Virus record (IMG/VR): IMGVR_UViG_3300045996_003777
Location: 1-24,495 of that record
Source: a virus
Strand: one strand, 5' to 3'
DNA: 24,495 nt
Part shown: positions 15,602-22,140 of the stretch, piece after piece
How the letters are laid out: each line of letters begins with the position of its first letter
How positions within the stretch are numbered: the stretch's first letter is position 1
Position numbers and translations under genes: made by a program
The notes under the pieces: model-generated
Told to the model about the DNA's origin: nothing
Seen by the model: the letters and a program-made list of their open reading frames with translations, nothing else
Databases searched by the model: none

Positions 15602-15783
15602 TGCCCGCCACCATCACACCGGCCCGCCGGGCGCTCGCGCTCGCCGCGCTCGTCCTGCCCTATCTCGCCGCTGCCGACGGGTGCTCCGTCAACGCCCCCG
15701 AAGCCGAGTGCATCAACCGCGAACACGCCGAGGGCGACAAGACCTGGCAGGAGGCCCGCGAAGCGTGCCCGATCCCCGAGTAA
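15601..15783 (+). CDS. Small secreted or membrane-anchored Cys-containing protein
   Basis: 60 residues from ATG 15601, with a strong AAGGAGG site seven nt upstream and a one-base overlap with the preceding stop. The N-terminus (PARRALALAALVLPYLAAAD) is a signal-peptide-like segment: two Arg, a hydrophobic core, then Ala residues. The mature part (GCSVNAPEAECINREHAEGD, then KTWQEAREACPIPE) has three Cys and may form a disulphide. The start site, rather than an upstream in-frame ATG at 15568, is chosen for the SD. Function unknown. Confidence 0.55.
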   Translation: MPATITPARRALALAALVLPYLAAADGCSVNAPEAECINREHAEGDKTWQEAREACPIPE

Positions 15784-15977
15784 CCGGGTCGGACCCCGAC
15801 CCCCTCCGTGTGCTCGGCCGGCTGATGCGCGTCGCCGGACCCGCGCTCGATGACCGGCGCTGGTGGTACATGGGCGGCACCCGCGAGCCCGCCCGCGCCT
15901 CGTTCATCGCCGAGCTGACCGACGGCCAGCGGGTGCTGCGCTACCGCATCTCCGTGGAATCGGTCGCCGGTGACTGA
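15765..15977 (+). CDS. Small protein of unknown function
   Basis: 70 residues from GTG 15765, overlapping the end of the previous gene by 19 nt, with GGAGG about 10 nt upstream. The sequence (RVLGRLMRVAGPALDDRRWW, YMGGTREPARASFIAELTDG, QRVLRYRISVESVAGD) looks like a small alpha/beta domain with amphipathic strands at the C-terminus. No family recognised. Reading-frame packing and third-position GC support it as coding. Confidence 0.5.
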   Translation: MPDPRVTGSDPDPLRVLGRLMRVAGPALDDRRWWYMGGTREPARASFIAELTDGQRVLRYRISVESVAGD

Positions 15978-15996
15978 CAGCCCGGCACCGTTGGGC

Positions 15997-16040
15997 CCGC
16001 CGGCCGGGGGGAAGGAGGAGCGGACCCCCCCGGCCGCCGG
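15997..16040 (+). repeat. Hairpin presenting an AAGGAGGAG loop
   Basis: CGGCCGGGGGG (16001-16011) pairs perfectly with 16026-16036, and three more pairs form beyond one mismatch. The 14-nt loop (16012-16025) contains AAGGAGGAG, a near-perfect Shine-Dalgarno. There is no U-tract, so it is not a standard terminator. The next ATG (16042) opens a 15-codon frame (MPTEDARTPVPDTQG) whose TGA (16087-16089) overlaps another ATG at 16086. Confidence 0.45.
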
Positions 16041-16142
16041 TATGCCAACCGAAGACGCCCGAACACCCGTTCCTGATACGCAAGGATGACCGATGCAGCG
16101 GCACATCGTGACCGGGTACCGCTGGATGGAGGGGTTCTGCCG

Positions 16143-16292
16143 ATGACACTGAACAAGCTGCTCGCCGCCGCGCTGGTGCTGTGCACGGCCTTCGCGTGGC
16201 GCTTGTGGCGGGCGTGGTCGGTATCCCACCGGGCCGTGCTCATGCAGCGCGACATCATCGCCAAGCAACGCTCAACCCCTAATGACGAATAG
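16143..16292 (+). CDS. Small single-pass membrane protein
   Basis: 49 residues from ATG 16143, with GGAGGGG eight nt upstream. An in-frame ATG at 16086 would add 19 residues but has no spaced SD; it overlaps the stop of a 15-codon frame and could be used by coupling. The N-terminal LNKLLAAALVLCTAFAWRLW is a membrane segment, followed by a basic, helical tail (HRAVLMQRDIIAKQRSTPND). Unknown function; the end overlaps the next gene by 11 nt. Confidence 0.5.
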   Translation: MTLNKLLAAALVLCTAFAWRLWRAWSVSHRAVLMQRDIIAKQRSTPNDE

Positions 16293-16971
16293 CTCACCCA
16301 GGCCGTTGTCTCCGGTGTTCCGCTGGCTGCTGCTGGTCGTGAACGTCGCGGCGATCGCGCTCAACGCCTCGTTTCTGTGGACCGAGGACAACCCCCGCTC
16401 GCGGCTGATCCTGGCCGCGCTGATCGCGGGGGTGGCCGCCAGCGCGGCGGTCTACCACGACCGCTGGGGGTGGCCCTGGCAGCGCGGCCGAGTCCGGGGG
16501 CCCTGGCCGCCCGCCCCGCCGTGGGCCGTGTTCGACCCCCCCGTCACCGAGGTGGAGGGGCGGGGCTACGTCACCGCCGACGACTTCGAGCAACTGAACC
16601 GGTTCGCCATGACGCTGATGCGGGCCGTCGTGGCGCACTCCGGGCCCCGGCCGCCGGACGGCAGACCGCCGACCATCGTCGGGGCGGCCCGGTGGGCCGG
16701 GAACTGCGACCATCCATTTGACGGCGGCGGGGCCACCGAGGGCCCGGTGGTCCGCTACTTCCGCCACCCCGACATCCCCGGCGATCAGCCCTGCGAGCAG
16801 TGCGGCCGTGTGATGCACGACCACGGCTGGATCGACGCCGGGGCGGAGGGCCTGACTGTCTGCCCCGGCGACTGGGTTCTCACCGACGTTGAGGGTCGCC
16901 ACTACCCGTGCAAGCCGGATGTCTTCGCGGCCACCTATCTGTTCGGAGCCCTGGCCGGGAGAGCAGCGTGA
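16282..16971 (+). CDS. Membrane protein with C-terminal phage PGDW...PCKPD domain
   Basis: 229 residues from ATG 16282. Two hydrophobic segments (FRWLLLVVNVAAIALNASFL and LILAALIAGVAASAAVY) are followed by a Pro/Trp-rich linker and a soluble region. A possible metal-binding part has CDHPF and PCEQCGRVMHDHGWID. The C-terminus, TVCPGDWVLTDVEGRHYPC then KPDVFAATY, matches the short phage module usually written GDWIvtg..GE.YPCKPDIFeaTYE, common in small accessory proteins of actinobacterial and Gram-positive phages. Joining that module to a membrane anchor is unusual. No function is established for the module. The stop overlaps a 15-codon coupling frame (GTGA at 16968). Confidence 0.6.
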   Translation: MTNSSPRPLSPVFRWLLLVVNVAAIALNASFLWTEDNPRSRLILAALIAGVAASAAVYHDRWGWPWQRGRVRGPWPPAPPWAVFDPPVTEVEGRGYVTADDFEQLNRFAMTLMRAVVAHSGPRPPDGRPPTIVGAARWAGNCDHPFDGGGATEGPVVRYFRHPDIPGDQPCEQCGRVMHDHGWIDAGAEGLTVCPGDWVLTDVEGRHYPCKPDVFAATYLFGALAGRAA

Positions 16972-17015
16972 GCAACGCTGCATCAGCGAGATTAGACCGC
17001 GGCCGGGAACAGTGA
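16968..17015 (+). other. 15-codon coupling mini-ORF
   Basis: GTG 16968 overlaps the stop of the preceding gene (GTGA), follows GGGAGAG, encodes MSNAASARLDRGREQ and ends in a TGA (17013-17015) that overlaps the GTG of the next gene (17012). Such back-to-back GTGA overlaps suggest that the tiny frame carries ribosomes from one gene to the next. Confidence 0.35.
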
Positions 17016-17119
17016 GCGGTCGCCGGTTCCTGGCGCTGCTGCTCGTTCTGGTGGCGTTGTGGGCCGCGGTGTTCCTGGTGGCGTGGCTGCTGAACCTGTG
17101 GATCGCCTCGACGTTGTAA
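17012..17119 (+). CDS. Tiny single-pass membrane protein
   Basis: 35 residues from GTG 17012: a short basic start (MSGRRF), then one long hydrophobic helix made of LALLLVLVALWAAVFLVAWL and LNLWIASTL. It has almost no soluble part. A longer in-frame extension back to 16889 overlaps the previous gene and has no RBS. The weak SD (GGGA) suggests translation by coupling to the preceding mini-ORF. Such proteins in phages can be holin-like, pinholin-like or modulators of host membrane enzymes, but nothing specific can be said. Confidence 0.45.
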   Translation: MSGRRFLALLLVLVALWAAVFLVAWLLNLWIASTL

Positions 17120-17181
17120 CCGGGCGGACATCTCCGGTTAAGAATGGCCTCTTCCATATTCCGCTTCGAGAGGACGTGCCC

Positions 17182-17433
17182 ATGCCCCGCCGTGACAACG
17201 ACCGACGCGACGACGACCGGGAGATCGTCAAGGCGATCCTTCAGACGCTCACCAGCGAAACCGGCCTGAACCTTGCGGACGGGCTGTTCGCCATCGCCGA
17301 GGGGCTGCGGGAGATCGCCGCCGCGCTGGCCGGCGCGGTCCCACCCGCCGAGTACGAGGCGCTGCCGGTGGAGGAGGGCCGCCCGATCGTCGCCGGCGAC
17401 CCCGCCGCGACGCAACCGCCGCCCGCCGGCTGA
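17182..17433 (+). CDS. Small helical protein, unknown function
   Basis: 83 residues from ATG 17182, with GAGAGGA nine nt upstream. A charged N-terminus (MPRRDNDRRDDDREIVKAIL) precedes a helical centre (NLADGLFAIAEGLREIAAAL) and a Pro/Ala-rich acidic tail. The centre could pack as a helical hairpin. The 62-nt gap before it is one of the two largest gaps in the cassette, is richer in A/T (TTAAGAATGG, CCATATTCC) and might hold an internal promoter, though no clear pair of hexamers is present. No family recognised. Confidence 0.55.
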   Translation: MPRRDNDRRDDDREIVKAILQTLTSETGLNLADGLFAIAEGLREIAAALAGAVPPAEYEALPVEEGRPIVAGDPAATQPPPAG

Positions 17434-17436
17434 GGG

Positions 17437-17556
17437 ATGCCCGGCAAGCAGGTCCGCAATTGGCGGGTGTACCACCGCCTCCGACAGCGGGGGCTGTCCA
17501 AGAGCAGCGCCGCGAAGATCGCCAACAGCGCCCGTCGGAGAAGGAGACGCAAGTGA
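17437..17556 (+). CDS. 39-residue basic protein (KS-rAA.I-type phage peptide)
   Basis: ATG 17437 to TGA 17556, three bases after the previous gene, with GAGGG immediately upstream. The product reads MPGKQVRNWRVYHRLRQRGL then SKSSAAKIANSARRRRRRK. The pattern 'Y..LR..G.SK..AA.IAN' is seen in small actinobacterial and phage proteins whose core usually reads like LYeaLR.kGmSKerAArIaNa. The seven-residue Arg/Lys tail would bind nucleic acid. The stop overlaps the next GTG (GTGA). Strong nearby coupling and the family-like pattern make it likely real. Confidence 0.6.
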   Translation: MPGKQVRNWRVYHRLRQRGLSKSSAAKIANSARRRRRRK

Positions 17557-17741
17557 CCGCCCAGGACGCCCGGACCGTCGCCCAGCTCGTGGCCGGAGCG
17601 GACGCCTGCTACGAGGAGGCGGTCGAACGGCTCGACCGTGGCGAGCCGCTGGAGGGGCCGGTGCAGGCGACCCTGCGGCGGCTGGCCCTGGAGACGGCGG
17701 CGCTGTCGGCGGTGCTCCGCGGGGAGTTGCAGCAGCGGTGA
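17553..17741 (+). CDS. Small helical protein, unknown function
   Basis: 62 residues from GTG 17553, with AAGGAG six nt upstream and GTGA overlaps at both ends. It is almost wholly helical (DARTVAQLVAGADACYEEAV, LETAALSAVLRGELQQR) with one Cys. A longer upstream reading frame to 17460 lies inside the preceding gene and is rejected. No family recognised. The two-helix amphipathic layout suggests a dimer or adaptor. Confidence 0.55.
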   Translation: MTAQDARTVAQLVAGADACYEEAVERLDRGEPLEGPVQATLRRLALETAALSAVLRGELQQR

Positions 17742-17932
17742 AACGGCTGTGCGGGAAGCGTTCCCGGTCGGGGCTCGTCTGCGACCGTAACGCCGACCAT
17801 CCGCTCGGCCCCGACGACGCGCACCACGCGGTCGGCGTCAACCGGTACTCGATGGTTGGCGAGCCGATCGACGTCTACTGGTGGGTCAGCCCCGACGACC
17901 CCGTCATCGAGGAGACGAATCCGCTTGACTGA
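17738..17932 (+). CDS. Small Cys/His protein, unknown function
   Basis: 64 residues from GTG 17738 (GTGA overlap). The N-terminus RLCGKRSRSGLVCDRNADHP has C-x8-C-x4-H spacing, suggesting a zinc knuckle or treble-clef-like fragment like those in many small actinobacterial proteins that begin 'CG........C....gH.GdH'. Next come AHHAVGVNRYSM and an aromatic/acidic end (DVYWWVSPDDPVIEETNPLD). It ends inside the next gene by 8 nt. Confidence 0.55.
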   Translation: MKRLCGKRSRSGLVCDRNADHPLGPDDAHHAVGVNRYSMVGEPIDVYWWVSPDDPVIEETNPLD

Positions 17933-18218
17933 GGACCGAACACCGACCGGCGCGAAGCTCGCGATCGCGTTGGAGGCCGAGGGCGCACCGGCGGGTATGG
18001 CGCAGGCCGCCCGCGAAGGGTTCTACGACGATTACCGCTCGCCGCTGCCGTTCCCCCAGAGCCAGCTGCTGGCGGACGCCCGCGCGCTCGGGTTGACCGA
18101 GATCGTGCGCGGCGTCCTGGCCGGCGATTTCGACGCGCAGCCGTGGGAGGCCGACGCGTGGGCGGCGAGCGCCGACGGGGAGGAGGCGCTGGCGTTGCTG
18201 TTCAGCGGCCAAGAGTAG
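17925..18218 (+). CDS. Conserved actinophage small protein (ALEA.GAP...AR.G.YDDY.SP type)
   Basis: 97 residues from TTG 17925, with GAGGAGA about 10 nt upstream. The central segment AIALEAEGAPAGMAQAAREG, FYDDYRSPLPFPQSQLLADA and the acidic ending VLAGDFDAQPWEADAWAAS follow a pattern I recognise from small accessory proteins common in actinobacterial phages and prophages (ALEaaGaP..mv..AreG.YdDfkSPla.P...L..dL). No biochemical role is established. It is the last gene of the plus-strand cassette, and its end overlaps the convergent Cys-rich gene by 17 nt. Confidence 0.65.
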   Translation: MTEDRTPTGAKLAIALEAEGAPAGMAQAAREGFYDDYRSPLPFPQSQLLADARALGLTEIVRGVLAGDFDAQPWEADAWAASADGEEALALLFSGQE

Positions 18219-18387
18219 CCACCGGCGGCGGGTCGGCGGCCTCCTCGAGCGCGGCCCGCTCGGCGGTTGTCTGCTGCCGGTGGCAGTCGCACCGGCAGCG
18301 CGCTTCGCAGAATTTGCAGCGGTACCGGCAGCGCCCGTGACGCAGGTGCGGCCAGCACGCGGTGGAGAGATAGTCGTGAAACGGCAT
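18202..18387 (-). CDS. Cys-rich mini-protein (zinc-binding?)
   Basis: 61 residues from ATG 18387 with GGAG upstream. Between residues 11 and 36 it has seven Cys (11, 20, 24, 27, 31, 33, 35) and three His (14, 17, 36) among many Arg: CWPHLRHGRCRYRCKFCEAR then CRCDCHRQ. That spacing can bind one or two zinc ions. The C-terminus is an ordinary acidic/Pro tail. It follows the terminase and the one-pass membrane gene on the same strand and meets the plus-strand cassette tail to tail. The reversed frame might be a GC artefact, but the Cys/His clustering argues for a real gene. Confidence 0.55.
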   Translation of the reverse strand: MPFHDYLSTACWPHLRHGRCRYRCKFCEARCRCDCHRQQTTAERAALEEAADPPPVATLGR

Positions 18388-18407
18388 TTACCGGCTTTCT
18401 CCGCGGC

Positions 18408-18845
18408 TCACGGGGGCGGCTCCGGGGCGTCCGCCGACGGCGACGCCGACGGCGACGGCGACGGCGACGCCGGCGGGGTGGGCCGCGGGCTCTGCAGACC
18501 GGATCTGCCGAGGTAGCGGCGGCACACGCCGAGGTCGTAGCCGTCGCGGTTGGGGATCGACGCGTCGAAGCTGTGCTCGTAGTCGGTGTTGAGCGCGCCG
18601 GCGATCGCCCGATGGCCGGCGTACTGCGCGGCGCGGTGTTCGGCGAATTGGGCGATCAGGCAGCCGCCGAGCAGCTCGATCTGCTCGTCGCTGGCGGCCT
18701 CCCGCCGCGAGAAACCCGCGAGCATCACCGCGATGGCCAGGCACGCCGCGGACAGCGTGAGCACCTGGAAGATCACCGCGCCGACCATCAGCCGCGACGG
18801 TTTGGCCTCCAGCTTCACACCCTCGAGGTCGGACAGAGATGCCAT
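18408..18845 (-). CDS. One-pass membrane protein with Pro/Ser-rich tail
   Basis: 145 residues from ATG 18845, 12 nt after the terminase stop, with AAGGAC upstream. Residues 20-45 (LMVGAVIFQVLTLSAACLAI and onward) form one membrane helix, followed by a soluble part with two Cys (GGCLIAQFAEHRAAQYAGHR, GVCRRYLGR). The tail is low-complexity Ser/Pro/Ala (PPASPSPSPSASPSADAPEP), encoded by near-tandem GAC-GGC units around 18430-18475. The tail resembles cell-wall-spanning or glycosylated linkers of actinobacterial surface proteins. Function unknown; its location in the packaging operon is odd. Confidence 0.6.
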   Translation of the reverse strand: MASLSDLEGVKLEAKPSRLMVGAVIFQVLTLSAACLAIAVMLAGFSRREAASDEQIELLGGCLIAQFAEHRAAQYAGHRAIAGALNTDYEHSFDASIPNRDGYDLGVCRRYLGRSGLQSPRPTPPASPSPSPSASPSADAPEPPP

Positions 18846-18857
18846 CCGGTGTCCTTG

Positions 18858-20501
18858 TCAGAATCCGCCCGCCATCGGCAGGCCGTCGTCCTCGGGTTCC
18901 GCGCCGCGGCGCATCGCCCCGTCGATTCCCATCAGCAGCGCGACCATCCCGTCGATCCGGCGGCCGGACCGGTCGCGGGCGGGCTTGACGGGCTTTTCGT
19001 TTTCGGCGTCGTCGGTTTTCGTTTCCAGGCTGTCGGCGTGCCACCGGGCGACGGGGTTGCCGAAGTGGGTGAGCTGCCCGCCTTTCAGCAGCCGTTTGAA
19101 CTCGGCCATCGGGGGGCCCATCCCGACGTAGCCCTGCCCGACGGGGAAGCTGGTCAGCCCCCGCCGTTCCAGCTCCTGGCGGACGGGTTCCGCCTGCCAT
19201 CTGTCGTGTGAGATGTCGACCACCCGGAACCGGCCGGCGTCGCGGGTGATGTCGGCGTAGACCTGCTCGTAGTCGATGACGTTGCCCTCGGTTGCGGTCA
19301 GCCACCCCTGCCGCACCCACACCGCGGCGCGCCCGCCGAGGTATTTGTCAAGATGCGCGATCTGGGTTTCGGGGATCCAGAACCGCCACGCGACGGCGTA
19401 CGGGTCGTCGGGGAACACCCAGCAGACGCTTGTGAGGTCGGTGGTGGCGGACAGGTCGAGCCCGCCGAAGCACCGGCGGCCGGTCAGCCGCGCCCACACC
19501 TCGTCGGGTGAGCCGAGCGACTCGTCGGCACACGCGTCCCACAGGTGCAGCGGGATCGACCGGGTGGTTTGCTGGACCCATTGATTCAATCTGTACTGCC
19601 TGAAGCTGTTTTCGAGCGCGGGGTCGTTGCGGGCCTCCAACGCCTCGTCGCGGAGCGCCTGCACCGACAGAAAGTCTCCCAGCGCGGGGTTGCCGTGCGC
19701 CCAGACGGTTTCGTCCCACGGGTCGGCGGCCGGGTCGGTGTTGCGCATGTACACCAGGGTGTGCGGCGCGCGTTCGGGGTCCTCGGCGACCTTGGCCATC
19801 TCCGCGTGTTGCGCCGCGGCGAAGCTTTCGGGGTCGTTGCCGGCGGTGGTCGCGGCGACCATCAGCGGCTGCTCCCGTGCGCCCATCCCGGTCCGCAGCG
19901 CGTGCCACAGGTCGCCGGACTTCTGCGTGAGCACTTCGTCGAAGATGATTCCGCTGGGGTTGTGCCCGAGATTCCCTGCGGCATCTGCAGCCACTGCCTC
20001 GTAGAAGCTCCCTGTCCGCTCGTCCACGATCCGTTTGGCGTGCGGCAGCAGCGTCAACCGGCGGGACAGCACCGGCGAAAGCTGCACCATCCTCTGCGCG
20101 ACGTCGAACACCTTCCGGGCCTGGTCGCGGTCGACCGCCGCGCCGTAGATCTCCGCGCCCTCCTCGTCGTCGGCGCAGAGCAGGATCAGCGCGATTCCCG
20201 CCAGCAACTCGGATTTGCCGTTCTTGCGGGCCAGCTCGATCCAGCACAGCCGGTACCGGCGGATCCACCGGCCCAGATCGGGGTCGTAGCGGACCCGTCC
20301 GAACATCGGCCGGACGATCCCGTCGCGCTGCCAGTCGGCCAGCAGGAACGGCCGGCGCGCCCACCGGCCTTTCGTGTGGACGAGGATCTCGGTGAACACC
20401 GCCTCGGCGCGGTCGGCGCGCGGGGCGCACAGGTGGGGGCCGTACCGGCGGCACAGGTCGCAGCGTTTCCGCTCGGGAGGCGTCGGCGGACGCCTGGTCA
20501 C
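18858..20501 (-). CDS. terL: Terminase large subunit
   Basis: 547 residues from GTG 20501, overlapping the methyltransferase stop (GTGA). ATPase: Walker A ARKNGKS (residues 91-97), Walker B IIFDE (185-189), and coupling motif AATTAGN (216-222). RNase H-like nuclease: GGLDLSATTDLTS (D349), VVDISHDRW (D429) and RRIDGMVALLMGIDGA (D517), the three acidic residues expected. It belongs to the Terminase_1/HK97-like group. A short Cys motif near the N-terminus (CDLCRRYGPHLC) may bind metal. It powers DNA translocation into the procapsid and cuts the concatemer. No small subunit is recognisable next to it. Unusually, about 5 kb and a cassette on the opposite strand separate it from the portal gene. 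Confidence 0.95.
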   Translation of the reverse strand: MTRRPPTPPERKRCDLCRRYGPHLCAPRADRAEAVFTEILVHTKGRWARRPFLLADWQRDGIVRPMFGRVRYDPDLGRWIRRYRLCWIELARKNGKSELLAGIALILLCADDEEGAEIYGAAVDRDQARKVFDVAQRMVQLSPVLSRRLTLLPHAKRIVDERTGSFYEAVAADAAGNLGHNPSGIIFDEVLTQKSGDLWHALRTGMGAREQPLMVAATTAGNDPESFAAAQHAEMAKVAEDPERAPHTLVYMRNTDPAADPWDETVWAHGNPALGDFLSVQALRDEALEARNDPALENSFRQYRLNQWVQQTTRSIPLHLWDACADESLGSPDEVWARLTGRRCFGGLDLSATTDLTSVCWVFPDDPYAVAWRFWIPETQIAHLDKYLGGRAAVWVRQGWLTATEGNVIDYEQVYADITRDAGRFRVVDISHDRWQAEPVRQELERRGLTSFPVGQGYVGMGPPMAEFKRLLKGGQLTHFGNPVARWHADSLETKTDDAENEKPVKPARDRSGRRIDGMVALLMGIDGAMRRGAEPEDDGLPMAGGF

Positions 20502-21721
20502 GCCGCTGCCTCGTCCTCACCGGCCCGCCGGGGAGCCTCGCCGGTCAGCGCCTCCCACCGGGCGCAGACCACGTCGCAGTAGCCGGGGTCAAGCTCCACG
20601 AGCGCGGCGCGGCGGCCGAGCCGGTGCGCGGCGACCAGCGTGGTGCCCGACCCGCCGAACGGGTCCAGCACCAGCGTCCCGGTAGCCGACGAGTTCTGCA
20701 GACAGTGCGCGACAAGGTCGACGGGTTTGGCGGTCGGGTGCTCCCGCGACGCCGACGGCTTCGGGTATTCCAGCACGCTCGTGCGGTCGTTGCCGCCCCA
20801 CCAGCCGTCCCCGCCGCGGCCCCGCCGACCGTACCCGCCCGGTGTGTAGCCGTACAGGATCGGCTCGTGGCGGTAGTGGTAGTCGGCGTGGCCGAGGACC
20901 ATCGTGTCCTTCACCCACACCAGCGTCTGGTGCAGCCGCCACCCCGCGCCGAGGAACCGCTCGAGGAACACCAGCGACAGACTCCCTGCGGGGTGCGCCA
21001 CGTACACCGGCGACCCCGGCTTCAAGCTCTGCCCGGCCGCGGAGAACGACGCCGCGAGCAGATCCGCGAGCCCGTCGGCGTTGTCGCCCTTGATCGTCAA
21101 CGCGTCCGCGGTCTTCCCCACGTACTCCACCCCGTAGGGCGGGTCGGTCCACAACAGCTCCGCGGGCTCCCCGCCGCACGCCGCCGCGACCGCAGTCGGG
21201 TCCGCCGCGTCGCCGCACACAAGCCGATGCTCGCCGAGCAGCCACACATCCCCCGGCCGGGTCACCGGCGCGTCGGGGACGTCGGGGACGTCGTCGTCGC
21301 CAAGCTCCACCGCCGACCGGGCCAGCAGCCGGTCAAGCTCGTCGCCCTCCCAGCCGGTCCCCGCCAGCCCCGCCTCCGACACCGCGAGATCCTTCAGCAG
21401 CGCGCCGAGCATCTCCTCGTCGTAGGTGGCCATCTGCGCGGTCTTGTTGTCCGCCAGCAGAATCCGCCGGGCGCGGTCGTCGTCGATGTCGACCCAGATC
21501 ACCGGGACCTTCCCCAGCCCCTGCGCCACGACCGCCTTCACCCGGTGGTTGCCCGCGATGACGTAGCCGGTGGACCGCTGCACCAGCAGCGCGCCGTAGA
21601 ACCCGTTCTCCTCGATGCTTTCCGCGATAGCGCCCACATCACCCTGGTTCGGGTTTTCCGGGTGGAGCCGAAGGTCCGCGGCCGGCACCAGCTCGTATTC
21701 CTGCGGCAGAACTTTTGCCAT
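20498..21721 (-). CDS. ParB-domain / DNA methyltransferase fusion (beta-class, N6-adenine likely)
   Basis: 407 residues from ATG 21721 with AAGGAGGGG upstream; an open extension to 21808 lacks support. Residues 1-100 are a ParB/Srx-type domain (LRLHPENPNQGDVGAIAESI, then VIAGNHRVKAV with the GNHR signature, then LADNKTAQMATYDE). Residues 155-395 are a methyltransferase: catalytic DPPY at 193-196, HPTAKPV at 328-334 and SAM-binding DPFGGSGTT at 353-361. Catalytic motif before SAM motif defines the beta class (PF01555); DPPY favours adenine-N6, although N4-cytosine is possible. This fusion, encoded beside terminase, recurs in actinobacterial phages. It may protect phage DNA from restriction or mark DNA for packaging. 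No restriction enzyme is nearby, so it is probably an orphan. Confidence 0.92.
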   Translation of the reverse strand: MAKVLPQEYELVPAADLRLHPENPNQGDVGAIAESIEENGFYGALLVQRSTGYVIAGNHRVKAVVAQGLGKVPVIWVDIDDDRARRILLADNKTAQMATYDEEMLGALLKDLAVSEAGLAGTGWEGDELDRLLARSAVELGDDDVPDVPDAPVTRPGDVWLLGEHRLVCGDAADPTAVAAACGGEPAELLWTDPPYGVEYVGKTADALTIKGDNADGLADLLAASFSAAGQSLKPGSPVYVAHPAGSLSLVFLERFLGAGWRLHQTLVWVKDTMVLGHADYHYRHEPILYGYTPGGYGRRGRGGDGWWGGNDRTSVLEYPKPSASREHPTAKPVDLVAHCLQNSSATGTLVLDPFGGSGTTLVAAHRLGRRAALVELDPGYCDVVCARWEALTGEAPRRAGEDEAAA

Positions 21722-21798
21722 GCCAACCCCTCCTTCGACTAGATTATGTCCTACTTTATGGCGGTACCTTCGTGTCCGCCCCCCCGTCAGGAGCCGAA
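21722..21798. promoter_or_regulatory. Divergent intergenic region, probable promoters
   Basis: 77 bp between the divergent methyltransferase and plus-strand starts, clearly more AT-rich than its surroundings (GATTATGTCCTACTTTATGG). On the minus strand CATAAT (21748-21743) is a good -10; no matching -35 is seen. On the plus strand TACTTT (21752-21757) could serve as a -10. The divergent layout requires at least one promoter each way, but exact elements are uncertain. Confidence 0.35.
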
Positions 21799-22140
21799 TT
21801 GAACGCACCCCGAACCCTGGTCCCCAACGAGATGTTCCGCCTCGTCAGCTCCACCAGCGGCTGGGCCGCCGCCCACACCGCCGCCGGCGAAACCGAAACC
21901 GGCCTCGGCCTCGAACTCACCGCACGGCGCGGCGGCGGCCGAAAACCCGAACGGCTGATCTTCGTCCTCCAACCCTCCGAATGGCTCACCCTGCTCGCCC
22001 GGCTGCTCCAACCCGTCCTCCCCGCCGACGCCATCCCCGATGTGCTGATGACCTTCGCGCAGGCCGCCGAAGCCGTCCGCGGCGAAGACGAAACCGGCGT
22101 CCCCCGCTGGGCTCCCCACCACCACGAGGGCCAGGCTTGA
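21799..22140 (+). CDS. Protein of unknown function, first of a plus-strand pair
   Basis: 113 residues from TTG 21799, with CAGGAG five nt upstream. GTG 21772 is an in-frame alternative without an SD. The sequence has a beta-rich start (EMFRLVSSTSGWAAAHT, GLGLELTARRGGGRKPERLI) and a helical second half (LQPSEWLTLLARLLQPVLPA, VLMTFAQAAEAVRGEDE), ending in a His-rich tail. No known domain recognised. The stop overlaps the next start (TTGA), so the pair is co-translated. Codon use matches the structural genes, not the CTA-rich genes to the right. Confidence 0.6.
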   Translation: MNAPRTLVPNEMFRLVSSTSGWAAAHTAAGETETGLGLELTARRGGGRKPERLIFVLQPSEWLTLLARLLQPVLPADAIPDVLMTFAQAAEAVRGEDETGVPRWAPHHHEGQA

